Shown: positions 1-9,347 of the stretch, in pieces
Layout: the number at the start of each line of letters is the position of its first letter
How positions within the stretch are numbered: position 1 is the stretch's first letter
DNA from: Nitrosarchaeum sp.
GTDB taxonomy: Archaea > Thermoproteota > Nitrososphaeria > Nitrososphaerales > Nitrosopumilaceae
Reading direction: 5' to 3'
Length of the DNA stretch: 64,000 nt
Assembly: GCA_025699025.1 (NCBI GenBank)
Contig: JAILWJ010000001.1
Span: 62,001 to 126,000, forward strand
Notes under the pieces: model-generated
What the model was told of the DNA's origin: nothing
Database searches by the model: none
Seen by the model: only the letters and a program-made list of their open reading frames with translations
Translations under genes and position numbers: made by a program

Positions 1-1019
1 TCCTTTGGTTTTTTGTTCTGGATTAATTTTTTTAGGTTTTCTTGGAACTGTTTGTCATCTCCTTCTGCCTTGACTGTTTCTTGCCATCTCACGCTGTCTT
101 TTCCCAAAAAGTCAAACTCTATTGCATTCTCTGTGATGTTGATGTGCTCCTTCCTCAATGTTGTGGCACCCACCGTGTCTGCCTCGTCGGGATCTTTTTC
201 GTCTCCTACTCTCATCGCTGTCCTGTATATGAGGTAGCATGCAGTAGCAATCCTGCTTATTTTGGGGTCATTGCTTTTCATGTCTTTTACAATTCGTTCC
301 TTGATTTTTTCAATCTCTTTTGCAAGTTTTACTGCCTTTTCGTACTTTTCTCTGTCTCTGTCTTGCTTTAGTCCTGCAGTATCTGCCAGCCACACGTACT
401 TTCTTTTCTGAGTGAGGTGATCAGTCCATCCTGCCAGCCACATCGAGTCTTTGTCATGTACTATCTTGCCCCAGTCTCCCTCAGGTACTTTGGCCTCCTT
501 TCCAAGATTGAGTGTTACATCTTTTGGTGTAATTCGAGGTTTCCATCGTCCTCGCAGCGGATGATCTCCCCTTCCGATAAATATACCTGGAGGTTCGGCC
601 ATGTAGTTTCCAACCTCCACCTCTTGGCCGTCCATGATTGCTTTGCCATACTTTTCTTTGAGTTTCTCTCGCAGTTCTTTTCTTTTTGCGGCAATCTTCT
701 TTTTTTCCTCCTTTGACATCATCTCCTTGAGATCCTTTTCTTTGTCAACTATCTTGTATGCCTGAGAAAAGTCAATGTCCTCATATGAGATGCTCTTAAA
801 TTTTGATGGCAGGGTTTTTGCAAAATCTGATGTAAAGTTTTTCTGGAAGACTTTGTCTTGCACGTATGGTGTGTCTTTCTTTTTTGCCCACTGATAGACC
901 ATCTCCTCTTGATCCAGGCTGAGGTCGATACTCTCCCCCTTGATCCTTATCTTGATCCCTTGCTTCTCATAAGCAGGCGGGAACAGTATCCCATTATGTT
1001 GTAGTGTTTTCCATTTCAT
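1..1019 (-). CDS. DNA topoisomerase IB, N-terminal part (cut by window edge)
   Basis: Relaxes supercoiled DNA by transient single-strand nicking. The frame opens with ATG at 1019 (MKWKTLQHNG) and stays open for about 339 codons to the left edge. It contains the eukaryotic-type IB core: a GNYMAEPPGIFIGRG stretch, then HPLRGRWKPRI and DVTLNLG, with a charged K/E-rich linker before it and a catalytic-domain motif AMRVGDE near the end of what is visible. The active-site tyrosine lies beyond the edge. Type IB enzymes in archaea are a Thaumarchaeota hallmark, so this gene also supports the taxonomic call. It is transcribed leftward, the same way as the SDR and helicase genes to its right. Confidence 0.93.
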   Translation of the reverse strand, partial: MKWKTLQHNGILFPPAYEKQGIKIRIKGESIDLSLDQEEMVYQWAKKKDTPYVQDKVFQKNFTSDFAKTLPSKFKSISYEDIDFSQAYKIVDKEKDLKEMMSKEEKKKIAAKRKELREKLKEKYGKAIMDGQEVEVGNYMAEPPGIFIGRGDHPLRGRWKPRITPKDVTLNLGKEAKVPEGDWGKIVHDKDSMWLAGWTDHLTQKRKYVWLADTAGLKQDRDREKYEKAVKLAKEIEKIKERIVKDMKSNDPKISRIATACYLIYRTAMRVGDEKDPDEADTVGATTLRKEHINITENAIEFDFLGKDSVRWQETVKAEGDDKQFQENLKKLIQNKKPK

Positions 1020-1095
1020 TTATCATCACTTGAAAATTGCGGACTTTGACAAAAACAGGATTCTATGTGTATATCAAGTTAACGTAGCACTGTTT

Positions 1096-1923
1096 TTAGT
1101 TGGGGAATAGCTCTTTACTCATGTATTTCTCAAATTCCAGGTCTGTTTTCATCTTTTTTGCTTCCATGAACATTGCCGCGTCGGTTCCTACGATGTATCT
1201 TGGAAGCGTCTCTTTGTCGTGAATGGCTTTTAGAACTGCATCTGCTACCTGGAATGGCGGCGTTCCCATCTCTGCCATCATTTTAAGGCCCATTTGAATA
1301 TGATCTGTTAGTTGCTTGTATTTTGGGTCCGATTTTGATTCTGGAATCTTCATGGAATCAAAAAAGTTAGTCTTTACAACTCCCGGTTCTATTAGTGTAG
1401 TCTTGATCCCAAACATTCCCAACTCATATCTGACACACTCGGTAAATCCCTCCAGCGCAAATTTTGTGCTGATATATGCTGGAGATCCTGGCAAACCCAT
1501 TCTTCCAGCGACAGAGCTAATGTTTACTATTGTTCCGGACTTTTGTTTTCTCATGATTGGTGCGACCTCTTGAATAATTCTAACGATGCTAAAGAAATTT
1601 GTCTCAAACTGCTTTCTAAATTCCTCAATTGACACATCTTCGGTGCATCCAAACTGGCCATATCCTGCATTATTCACAAGGACATCTATCCTCCCACATT
1701 CTTTGATAATTTTTTTGATTGCATCTACGATCGATTCTTCCTTGTCTACATCAAGCTCTATGATGTCGATTGCAAGGTTTTCTTTTTTTGAAATTTCTAT
1801 CATCTTTGCACTCTTGCTGGTGTCCCTCATTGATGCAAATGTGTGGTATCCGTCTCTTGCAAGTGCCAATGCCGTCTCAAATCCTATCCCGGACGAACTT
1901 CCAGTTACAAGTGCAATCTTCAT
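1096..1923 (-). CDS. Short-chain dehydrogenase/reductase
   Basis: A 275-residue classical SDR, an NAD(P)-dependent oxidoreductase with one Rossmann domain. Visible signatures are the cofactor motif TGSSSGIG near residue 8, NNAGYGQ near 87, the catalytic serine in VNISSVAGR near 135, and the YISTK pair (Tyr and Lys) near 150. The length fits the family. The substrate cannot be read from sequence. The roughly 40-bp gap to the helicase gene upstream, same strand, would allow co-transcription, but no functional link is evident. Confidence 0.85.
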   Translation of the reverse strand: MKIALVTGSSSGIGFETALALARDGYHTFASMRDTSKSAKMIEISKKENLAIDIIELDVDKEESIVDAIKKIIKECGRIDVLVNNAGYGQFGCTEDVSIEEFRKQFETNFFSIVRIIQEVAPIMRKQKSGTIVNISSVAGRMGLPGSPAYISTKFALEGFTECVRYELGMFGIKTTLIEPGVVKTNFFDSMKIPESKSDPKYKQLTDHIQMGLKMMAEMGTPPFQVADAVLKAIHDKETLPRYIVGTDAAMFMEAKKMKTDLEFEKYMSKELFPN

Positions 1924-1965
1924 GTTATATGTGATTTTTTGTTATATTTATCCCATTTTGATTAA

Positions 1966-4479
1966 TCATACAAGAGGCCTGTCTCCTTCTGTCGGATCTA
2001 CTAATTCTGTTTCCTCACCTTGGTTGATTCTCTGAAGAATTTCCAACGCCGAACGCTTGTGGAGAAACTCATTGTTGTTTCCACATCTGTATGAAAATGT
2101 GCATCTGGGACATCCTGCTTCATTTTTACACGGGCATTCCTTGACAATGAACATGCTTCTCTCGAGTGCTTTTTCGAATCTGTCATACAGTGCCTTGCTG
2201 GCACCATTTCCGCCAATTGCACCATCATAAATGAAGATCAATCCTGATGTACCAAGAGAGATTCCTCCCAAATCCTGAGACACTCCGCCAGTTATCATGT
2301 TGCTTCCCTCTATTACAACATGCTCTGTTGCATGATACCCGCTGGCCGCGGTATATTCTTCGTCTTCTGCTTGCCGCATCTCCTGTAAGGGCATTGGCGC
2401 ATGAAACACAATTCCCTTTGTGACAAAATCGTATTCCAGTGGGTAGTCAAGCAGTACTTTTTGGCCTTGGGTTACTTCCTGGCCCAATTCGATATTGACA
2501 TAGCCAAAGACTTTCTTTTCTATGTGCAACTTGCAAAATGCGACTTCTACCCCAAATGCCTTTCTTTTCTCAAAGACCGTCTCAATAGTTGGCCATTCTT
2601 CAGTCAGTGCTTTGGTATAGTATGGATAATCCCTTGGAATCCTCTCCAATCTTGCATAGTTTTTTTTGGGATAGTCAAACTCCTTTACTCTGTATCTTGT
2701 TCCGGCTAGAAAATATATCGCATCTTTGTGTAGCTCCTCCAGTGCGATAGGTAAAATTCTGTCTCCGACTTTACTGTCATTTAAAAAAATGTCTATTGAT
2801 TTTCCAATCCCTCTGATGCTATAGTCGCTTAACATTGAACCTATCTTGTCCAAATTTGGGATAATTCTATTGTTGAGTAAAACAAGATTTCCTTCCTTGA
2901 GGTGCTTGTCAATTACTTCTTGGTGCTCCTTTAGCTCGTGTTTTGATATTGGCTTGTCACATGCCATAGCCAAAACCTGAAACTCTTCCACAAACGGGTT
3001 CTTTGGATCAATGTATGTTCGTTCTATATCTTCAAAATAGTCGTCAGGATGATTCTTGTAATACTGGGATATTTGGTCGTTGCCAAGTGCCAAAAACGCG
3101 TATCCTCGCTGCCCTTTTCTTGCAGCCCTACCGATTCTTTGAATCATCCTGTTTACCGGAATTGTTGACGAAATAACACAGTCAACGTTTCCAACATCTA
3201 TGCCAAGCTCTAGAGTTGGAGTGCATGATATTGCAGACAGTACGTCTTCTTTGAAATCACGCTCAACTGACTTTCTATAGTTGGCCATGAGGCCTGCCCT
3301 GTGAACTTTGATGTTTACTTTTTGTTTTCTTGCTTGAATTGCTAAAAGTTCAGAGTTTAGATGGGAGTTGTTAAAGACCATTGTCTTGTGGTTCTGCTCT
3401 GTCATTTTTTTTGTGAGGTCAACCATCAGCGAGCGCTGCGTCCTAAGTGATGGAAAAAGCATCACAAAATCTGTCTTGCCTTTTTTTCCAGAGCCTTGAA
3501 TTAGATTCATTTTCACTCCAAACAATTTTTCACAATAGTCCTGTGCGTTTTCGAGGGTAGCAGAAGCTGCGACAAACTGGATTTTGTTGTTGCATGTTCT
3601 CTTTAGTCTCTTTATGATATAGTGCACGTTGGAGCCGAAAATTCCAGAGTAGACATGCGTCTCGTCTACTACTAGGATCTTTATGGTTGAGAGCAATGAT
3701 GAAAATTTTGATTGATGCAGCAGATGATAATGCAATACATCAAAATTTGTAACGATGATCTGCGGTGGGTTTTCTAGAATCTCTCTTCTTTCACTCTGCT
3801 TTGTATCTCCATCAAAAACCTCTACTTTGACACCTATTTTTTCTGCAAACTTTTGGATTTTTGGATATTGATCACGGGAGAGTGCCTTTGTTGGATACAC
3901 AAATACTGCAAAGACACTTGGCGAGTCCCCTGCCTCTTTTCTGATCTTTTGGATCACTGGGATCAAAAATGCCTCTGTTTTTCCTGATGCGGTTGGAGCT
4001 TCAATTACGATGTTTTCTCCAAACAATATCTCTTGAATGGATTCTTCCTGAAACCTGTAAAACTGCTCGATTCCAATTTTTTTCAAGTATTCTGTGATGG
4101 ATTCGTCTAAACCAACATCTTCAATACTACATCCCATTTTTGGTTCTGGGTTTTTCAGAATCTTGTATTGTGAAACATAGTCTTTTTTTGTATACAGTAT
4201 GGATTCTGTAATTTTGTCTGGTTTTTCATTGCCGATCATCTCCTTGATTTCACTTTCTGCTCGAACAATACCTTCGTCCTTCAGACTGTCTGAAGTTCCT
4301 TTTTCAGATACCAGCCCTTCATCAAATCTTGTTAAAAATTCTAAAAACACCTCGTCTACATTCTTCCTAAATTCTAACAGATCCTCAATACCGCAGCCAT
4401 TACATGAAATATGGATTTTTTTGTTGAATGTTTTCTGAATCTCTATGTTGGATTTGCATTTTGGACAGGATAACTTCAT
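1966..4479 (-). CDS. DEAD/DEAH-box helicase with C-terminal DUF1998 cysteine cluster
   Basis: An 837-residue superfamily 2 DNA helicase of the Hrq1/MrfA-like group. A small zinc ribbon sits at the N-terminus (Cys5, Cys8, Cys26, Cys29). Walker A APTASGKTEAF is near residue 162, the DEAH-type box VDETHVYSG near 272, and motif VI QRIGRAARKGQRG in the second RecA lobe. The C-terminal DUF1998 region ends with a four-cysteine cluster (ECPCKNEAGCPRCTFSYRC) near 780-800, which binds metal in characterised relatives. Bacterial MrfA works in repair of mitomycin lesions, so a repair role is plausible. The gene is divergent from the DNA methyltransferase at 4581. Confidence 0.87.
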   Translation of the reverse strand: MKLSCPKCKSNIEIQKTFNKKIHISCNGCGIEDLLEFRKNVDEVFLEFLTRFDEGLVSEKGTSDSLKDEGIVRAESEIKEMIGNEKPDKITESILYTKKDYVSQYKILKNPEPKMGCSIEDVGLDESITEYLKKIGIEQFYRFQEESIQEILFGENIVIEAPTASGKTEAFLIPVIQKIRKEAGDSPSVFAVFVYPTKALSRDQYPKIQKFAEKIGVKVEVFDGDTKQSERREILENPPQIIVTNFDVLHYHLLHQSKFSSLLSTIKILVVDETHVYSGIFGSNVHYIIKRLKRTCNNKIQFVAASATLENAQDYCEKLFGVKMNLIQGSGKKGKTDFVMLFPSLRTQRSLMVDLTKKMTEQNHKTMVFNNSHLNSELLAIQARKQKVNIKVHRAGLMANYRKSVERDFKEDVLSAISCTPTLELGIDVGNVDCVISSTIPVNRMIQRIGRAARKGQRGYAFLALGNDQISQYYKNHPDDYFEDIERTYIDPKNPFVEEFQVLAMACDKPISKHELKEHQEVIDKHLKEGNLVLLNNRIIPNLDKIGSMLSDYSIRGIGKSIDIFLNDSKVGDRILPIALEELHKDAIYFLAGTRYRVKEFDYPKKNYARLERIPRDYPYYTKALTEEWPTIETVFEKRKAFGVEVAFCKLHIEKKVFGYVNIELGQEVTQGQKVLLDYPLEYDFVTKGIVFHAPMPLQEMRQAEDEEYTAASGYHATEHVVIEGSNMITGGVSQDLGGISLGTSGLIFIYDGAIGGNGASKALYDRFEKALERSMFIVKECPCKNEAGCPRCTFSYRCGNNNEFLHKRSALEILQRINQGEETELVDPTEGDRPLV

Positions 4480-4580
4480 TGGATATGGTATGTGACAATA
4501 AATCGTGATTTATTGTTTGAGTGATGGAATGTTGGCATTTCACGACATTATTAAACGAGGATGACATATTTTTTTTAAAA

Positions 4581-5354
4581 ATGAAAAAAATCGAAATTAA
4601 CCATATTTACAATACCAATTGCATCGAAGGGATGGCATCCATTCCTAAAAACAGGGTTGACTTGATAATTACAGATCCTCCATTTGCAATTAATTTCCAG
4701 GCTAAAAAAGCAAATTATAATCGACTCTCCTCGAGGGTCATGTCTGGTTATAATGAAATCAAGGCAAAGGATTACTATGACTTTACATTTGCTTGGATGA
4801 GTCAGGCATATCGAATTCTCAAGGATTCTGGCAGCATGTATGTTTTTTCTGGGTGGAATAACCTCAAAGATATTCTACGGGCATTGGATGATGTGGGCTT
4901 TACTACAGTCAATCACATAATTTGGAAATACCAGTTTGGAGTTGTAACAAAGAAAAAATTTGTCACATCTCATTACCACTGTCTTTATGTGTGCAAAGAT
5001 GATAAGAAGAGAAAATTTTTTCCATACGTCCGCTTTGATAAAGATTCTAAATCCAACGAAGGCCGAAGCCTGCATTACCAAGACAAGGAAGATGTCTGGT
5101 ATATCAAAAGGGAGTATTGGACCGGTGATGAAAAGACTCCCACAAAACTTCCTGCAGAACTGATCGAAAAATTACTCCACTATTCCAGTGAAAAAAAGGA
5201 CATTGTCCTGGATCCTTTTCTTGGTTCTGGACAAGTTGCTGTGGTAAGCAAGTCTATGAATAGACGATTCTTGGGTTTTGAGATTGTTCCAGAGTATTAC
5301 ACGTTTGCTAAAAAACGACTGGACAAAAACATGTATAGAATAAAATCTGCCTAG
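4581..5354 (+). CDS. DNA N6-adenine/N4-cytosine methyltransferase, beta-class
   Basis: A site-specific DNA methylase of 257 residues. The catalytic motif IV DPPF is near residue 32 and precedes the SAM-binding motif I (LDPFLGSGQ, near 212), the order that defines the beta class. The segment between carries the presumed target-recognition region. I start it at the ATG at 4581 rather than 60 bp upstream because homology to the family begins directly there (NHIYNTNCIEGM). No restriction endonuclease is adjacent, so it looks like a solitary methylase. The stop codon overlaps the convergent tatA stop in a shared CTAG. Confidence 0.85.
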   Translation: MKKIEINHIYNTNCIEGMASIPKNRVDLIITDPPFAINFQAKKANYNRLSSRVMSGYNEIKAKDYYDFTFAWMSQAYRILKDSGSMYVFSGWNNLKDILRALDDVGFTTVNHIIWKYQFGVVTKKKFVTSHYHCLYVCKDDKKRKFFPYVRFDKDSKSNEGRSLHYQDKEDVWYIKREYWTGDEKTPTKLPAELIEKLLHYSSEKKDIVLDPFLGSGQVAVVSKSMNRRFLGFEIVPEYYTFAKKRLDKNMYRIKSA

Positions 5355-5701
5355 CTTTTTGGATTTTCTTCCGTCTTGTCTGTCTTCTGACCTATTTTGT
5401 CTGAAATAATTTTTCTTAATTCATCATCAGTTCTATCTTCAATTCTGACTCCGAGTGATTTTGCAATTGTCTCAAGTTTCTGCCTTTCATTTTCTACAGG
5501 ACCTGAAACATCCACATTATGGCTGGTGACGTTCTTCATGTTTGTCTGAATATCGTTTTTTGCCTTGTTGTACTCATTTACCGCCTTTCCTAGTTTTTTT
5601 GCTGCTTCTGGAAGCTTGTTTGTTCCCAAAATCAATACTAGTGCAACAAAAATTATGATTATCCATTCGCTGCCAACAATGTTTAACGAATGCCCAATCA
5701 T
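5351..5701 (-). CDS. tatA: Sec-independent translocase subunit TatA/TatB-like
   Basis: A small membrane protein of 116 residues of the twin-arginine export system, which moves folded proteins across the membrane. One transmembrane helix near residues 10-28 (EWIIIIFVALVLILG) is followed by the family's amphipathic helix (KLPEAAKKLGKAVNEY) and a charged tail. I choose ATG at 5701 over the TTG at 5725, because a TATA-like GATTTAATT at 5726-5734 would place transcription start almost on that ATG. The tail is longer than in minimal TatA. No tatC is in the window. Confidence 0.82.
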   Translation of the reverse strand: MIGHSLNIVGSEWIIIIFVALVLILGTNKLPEAAKKLGKAVNEYNKAKNDIQTNMKNVTSHNVDVSGPVENERQKLETIAKSLGVRIEDRTDDELRKIISDKIGQKTDKTEENPKS

Positions 5702-5798
5702 ACTCTGGAATGTAATTATTTTCAATTAAATCTAATGTTGGGCTTGTGCCTGAAATATCATCATCGACACTGAAAATCAACTCCGATATTATCGATAT

Positions 5799-5808
5799 TA
5801 ATTTAAAA
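5799..5808 (+). promoter_or_regulatory. TATA box of the P-II gene
   Basis: TAATTTAAAA lies about 27 nt upstream of the ATG at 5831, the spacing expected for a leaderless archaeal transcript. No Shine-Dalgarno sequence is visible between the two. Confidence 0.45.
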
Positions 5809-5830
5809 AACATCCAGTTTCATTATACAT

Positions 5831-6145
5831 ATGAAAAAAATTGAAGTGATCATCCGACCTGAACTTAGAGACAAGACCGTCTCTGCAATTAAAAAAATCG
5901 GCGTTGGGGGAATTACCGTTCATCATGTACAGGGACAAGGCTCTGCAGATCCTCCGTTGGTAGGACAGTATTTTTCCAAAGACATGATAATCTGCGTAAT
6001 TGATGATCCAAAACTGGACGACGTTCTTAATGCAATTGCAAACGTTGCATGTACTGGAACAAAGGGAGACGGCAAAGTCTTTGTAACTTCTGTTGAAGAT
6101 GCACTTGACATCTGTACAAAAAAGCGTGGAACAACTTCCATCTGA
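5831..6145 (+). CDS. P-II family nitrogen regulatory protein (GlnB/GlnK-like)
   Basis: A 104-residue trimeric signal protein that reads nitrogen and energy state through 2-oxoglutarate and adenine nucleotides. The opening MKKIEVIIRPE and the B-loop TGTKGDGKVFV near residue 76 are diagnostic. The T-loop (GQGSADPPLVGQY) is unlike the bacterial one: the tyrosine normally uridylylated is not in its usual context, so control by uridylylation is unlikely. No amtB is adjacent here, so the partner cannot be read from context. It is a short monocistronic unit with its own TATA box. Confidence 0.9.
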   Translation: MKKIEVIIRPELRDKTVSAIKKIGVGGITVHHVQGQGSADPPLVGQYFSKDMIICVIDDPKLDDVLNAIANVACTGTKGDGKVFVTSVEDALDICTKKRGTTSI

Positions 6146-6156
6146 TCTTTTTTATT

Positions 6157-7314
6157 CTACACACTATGAGCCCTTTTTGGTTCCAGACTTCGTCTTGAAA
6201 ATATTGCCAAAACTGTAACTCCGGTCCCAATCATGCCAAATACGAGATACACCACATCGTTTCCAAATGACTGGGTTATAGATCCGCCCAGAGTTGGACC
6301 TATTGCCCACCCCACTCCAAAAACTGTTTCATATGCGCCAATTATCTTTCCTGAAATCTCTTTTCTTGTCTTGCTTAGTATTATCTCGAGTGTGAGTGGG
6401 AAGAATATGCTAAATCCAAAACCCATCAACATCAATGCAATGCCAAACATTATGATTGAATCTGAAATCACTGATAATGCAAGTCCAATCGATATTGCAA
6501 TCGTGGCAGATATCAATGTCTGACTGATCTTTTTTGCAAGCTTTCCAGCCAGAGCCAGAGATACCACTCTTGAAATACCGAACACAAAGTAGAGATACAG
6601 AATGTCAGTTGGTGACATTCCACTGTCGTTTAAAAAAGCAGGGTATATTGTCAGGATTATTCCAAATGACGACGTACAAAATATCAGCAGGACGATTATC
6701 TCTGGGAATTTCTTTATCTCTTTGATTGTTGAAAACGAGAACAGTTCGTGGTGGTTTGTGATGCTTTTTCTTGAAACTAGTAATGCTGAGATTATTGCCG
6801 TTGCAAGGATAAACGCCGTAATTTGGAATAGCACTCTGTATGTGATTTCCATTCCTTCAAGAAACGCCGTTCCTATGAGTGGGCCTACCATAAAGCCCAC
6901 CACAAAAAACATTGTAAACCATGAAATGTTTCTGACTCTGGTCTTCTCGGTACTGTGGTTTGAAATTATTGATTCGCATGGCGGCCAGAAAAATGCATGG
7001 GCTATTCCAGTCATTACTCTAAAACCCATGATCTCCGGAACTGACTGAGATATGGAGAGCAGATATGTTGATGCAGAACTTGTTGCAGCGCCCAACGCAA
7101 GAAGATATCCGTTGTTAAATCTGTCTAAAAGAATTCCTACAAACACTGGGATGAATATGTATGGGATGAAATTTGCAAATCCGATAAGCCCAAGTTCTGA
7201 GTATGATGCCCCAATGATGTTTTTTGCAAATAGTGGAAGAATTGGACCGTGCAGGCCATAAGAAATGCCTATGATTAACCCCGTTATGTTGACAAGAATT
7301 AATGCCCTGTTCAT
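6157..7314 (-). CDS. MFS transporter
   Basis: A 385-residue major facilitator with about 12 hydrophobic segments. The opening resembles drug/metabolite efflux members (GISYGLHGPILPLFA), and a loop 2-3 region with GILLDRFNNG follows. The stop overlaps the start of nothing on its 3' side, but its own ATG overlaps the stop of the upstream methyltransferase gene by 4 bp, so the two are translationally coupled. The substrate cannot be inferred. Export of a methylated product would fit the coupling but is only a guess. Confidence 0.82.
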   Translation of the reverse strand: MNRALILVNITGLIIGISYGLHGPILPLFAKNIIGASYSELGLIGFANFIPYIFIPVFVGILLDRFNNGYLLALGAATSSASTYLLSISQSVPEIMGFRVMTGIAHAFFWPPCESIISNHSTEKTRVRNISWFTMFFVVGFMVGPLIGTAFLEGMEITYRVLFQITAFILATAIISALLVSRKSITNHHELFSFSTIKEIKKFPEIIVLLIFCTSSFGIILTIYPAFLNDSGMSPTDILYLYFVFGISRVVSLALAGKLAKKISQTLISATIAISIGLALSVISDSIIMFGIALMLMGFGFSIFFPLTLEIILSKTRKEISGKIIGAYETVFGVGWAIGPTLGGSITQSFGNDVVYLVFGMIGTGVTVLAIFSRRSLEPKRAHSV

Positions 7315-8012
7315 TTGTATGCTGCAATCATTATTGCCCCGCCCATAAGATCTTTTTCGAATTCCACTCTTGAGAACTTTTCTAGCAGGATCTCTTCAAG
7401 CTTTTTGTTTTTTGGCCATCTCTTGTAGGTTCCATAAAGTGTTCCAAACTTCAAACCCAGCCTTCCTCCTGCAATCAATGCCAATACGGGAAGAATGCAT
7501 CTGAGGTACAATGAAACACCTAGTCTGATAAATGCCTCATCTGGTTTTCCAAGATCCACTATGACAAACCTCCCTTCTTTTTTTAACACTCTGTGAATTT
7601 CCGAAATTGCGATACGTAGATTTATTGCATCCCTTAGCGAGTAACCGCACAAAACTGCGTCAAATTCTTCGTCTCTAAATGGAATGTGTTCAAATACGCC
7701 GTTTGCCATGTCTGGAGTTTCTTCAAAGAATGTGCCGGTGTTTTTTAACATTGGTACTAATGGGTCATAAAGCGTGATTGAGATTTTATTGTCGCATATT
7801 TTTGACGCAGTCTTTGACATGTTTCCAAAACCCGATCCGGCATCAAGTATTTTATTTCCTGGAAAGACTCTTCCTGTAATTCCTCTAATTCTGTGTTCCT
7901 TGTCCTTTCCAAGAGATATGTATGAATTTACTTTGTCGTATACTGGGATGATTTCGCGCAATACCTCGATTACTTCACCCCAATAACTTCCTAGCCCCAT
8001 CCCTATCGTCAC
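7311..8012 (-). CDS. Class I SAM-dependent methyltransferase (UbiE-like)
   Basis: A 233-residue methyltransferase with motif I ILDAGSGFGNM near residue 55, an acidic motif II (ITLYDPLVPML), and a post-motif segment (FDAVLCGYSLRDAINLR) typical of the UbiE/MenG group, which methylates quinone precursors. Nitrosopumilales carry menaquinones, so a quinone role is possible, but small-molecule methylation of another kind cannot be excluded. It overlaps the MFS gene by 4 bp (ATGA) and lies about 35 bp downstream of the proteasome alpha gene. Confidence 0.75.
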   Translation of the reverse strand: MTIGMGLGSYWGEVIEVLREIIPVYDKVNSYISLGKDKEHRIRGITGRVFPGNKILDAGSGFGNMSKTASKICDNKISITLYDPLVPMLKNTGTFFEETPDMANGVFEHIPFRDEEFDAVLCGYSLRDAINLRIAISEIHRVLKKEGRFVIVDLGKPDEAFIRLGVSLYLRCILPVLALIAGGRLGLKFGTLYGTYKRWPKNKKLEEILLEKFSRVEFEKDLMGGAIMIAAYK

Positions 8013-8046
8013 TGTGTACTGGTTTGAATAGTTTTCAAAATTTCAA

Positions 8047-8772
8047 TTATGCTTTGGGAAATTTAGATGCGTTTTTAGCAAAAGTTTTCAAGTCTGACTC
8101 GGATACCTTTTCAAATATTTTTTTCTCCGTTGTGATTTTTGCCATCTTTACGTGGTTTAGCCCTTCTTTTGGATCTGCCTTTAGATTAATTGCTGCGATT
8201 GCTAATGCCGCTGCGTCCTCCAAACTCATTTCTGTATCGTAATGTTTTTCTAAAAATGCATTTACTTCTTCTGCGCCTGCTCCGATTGCTATTGCGGCAT
8301 ATTGCACATATGTGCCACTTGGATCGGTAACATAGATTGATTCTCCCTTTTGGTCTACCCCTGCTATAATCAGTGCAACACCGTTTGGACGAACCCCTGA
8401 GTACTGGGTAAATTGGTGAGATTGATCAGCCAGATGTTTTGCAACCGTTGCAACTTCGACTGCTTCATCATAGGTCATTTTGTTGCCTTGAGAGAATAAT
8501 CTTGCATTATCTACTTGAACGCGGGCATCTGGGATGTATCCTGCAGCTGCAACACCAATATGAAAATCAACCTGAAAAATTTTTTGTGTGATGTTTGAAG
8601 TTTGCAAAGCTCTGGGCTTTTCCTCAACTGCCATGATTACTCCTTGTCTAGTTTTGACTCCTATTGCCAATGTGCCTCTTTTTACTGTCTCCATTGCATA
8701 CTCGACTTGGTATATTCTGCCATCGGGCGAATACATTGTAGGAGTCATATCGTAACCGCGTGATGCCATCAT
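8047..8772 (-). CDS. psmA: Proteasome subunit alpha
   Basis: The alpha subunit of the archaeal 20S proteasome, which forms the outer seven-membered gate rings around the proteolytic beta rings. The N-terminal gate segment YSPDGRIYQVEYA is intact near residues 14-26, followed by KRGTLAIGVK. The length of 241 residues is normal. The start could equally be the second of the two adjacent ATG codons (8769). No beta subunit or PAN ATPase is in the window. Confidence 0.95.
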   Translation of the reverse strand: MMASRGYDMTPTMYSPDGRIYQVEYAMETVKRGTLAIGVKTRQGVIMAVEEKPRALQTSNITQKIFQVDFHIGVAAAGYIPDARVQVDNARLFSQGNKMTYDEAVEVATVAKHLADQSHQFTQYSGVRPNGVALIIAGVDQKGESIYVTDPSGTYVQYAAIAIGAGAEEVNAFLEKHYDTEMSLEDAAALAIAAINLKADPKEGLNHVKMAKITTEKKIFEKVSESDLKTFAKNASKFPKA

Positions 8773-8880
8773 GATAACTCGAGTCTATTCTCAGTCAATT
8801 TAAGGGTAATTGTCTTTGCAACTTTTGTGATGGAATTGGGCGAGATCTGGAAATAGTGTTTTAAGCGATAATGTAAGATC

Positions 8881-9279
8881 ATGAATGGAAGTATGACTGA
8901 TACGCAACTCTTGGAATTCAAGCAGATTATCAATTCTAGAGCCAAATATGAGCACCACAAATCTGACAAGCAAACCCGAAAATTGTTGCTATACTTGTTT
9001 ACAAGTACACGCGGCGGGTTTACTCGACTTCGAATTATAGCACTCCTACTGGATAAGCCATACAATACACATCAACTATCCCAAATACTCCAGCTGGACT
9101 ACAAGGCAGTCCAACATCACATGGAGGTTCTTGAGAAAAACAATATGGTTGCAAAAATCGGCGAAAGATATGGCGCGATTTTCTACCTGTCTAACTTTCT
9201 TGAAGTGAATATTCATGCATTCAATGACGCAATCGATAAGCTTGACAGGAAAATGAATCGCAAGAAGGTCTATCTGTAG
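8881..9279 (+). CDS. Winged-helix transcriptional regulator (ArsR-like)
   Basis: A 132-residue DNA-binding protein. Residues 38-100 form a winged helix: TRLRIIALLLDKPYNTHQL, then a recognition helix LQLDYKAVQHHMEVLEKNN and a wing with YGAIFYLS. No metal-binding cysteines of classical ArsR proteins are present, so the signal is unknown. It lies between psmA (divergent) and gdhA, 68 bp upstream of gdhA on the same strand, so gdhA is a possible target. Confidence 0.8.
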   Translation: MNGSMTDTQLLEFKQIINSRAKYEHHKSDKQTRKLLLYLFTSTRGGFTRLRIIALLLDKPYNTHQLSQILQLDYKAVQHHMEVLEKNNMVAKIGERYGAIFYLSNFLEVNIHAFNDAIDKLDRKMNRKKVYL

Positions 9280-9314
9280 TTCATACTTTACTCGATCTGA
9301 ATTTTTGAATCAAA

Positions 9315-9326
9315 CTTAATATAATA
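9315..9326 (+). promoter_or_regulatory. TATA box of gdhA
   Basis: CTTAATATAATA is centred about 27 nt upstream of the TTG codon at 9348. The spacing puts transcription start on or next to that codon, which supports a leaderless message and the TTG start. Confidence 0.6.
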
Positions 9327-9347
9327 TGTACAGAATGGGAAATTATC

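Noticed and set aside
1966-5354. Possible DISARM-type defence system made of helicase and methylase
   Set aside because: The genes are divergent, other DISARM components are absent, and the helicase resembles a repair enzyme.
8769-9065. Minus-strand open frame overlapping the regulator at 8881
   Set aside because: It lies opposite the winged-helix gene, has no recognisable motif and its codon pattern follows the opposite strand.
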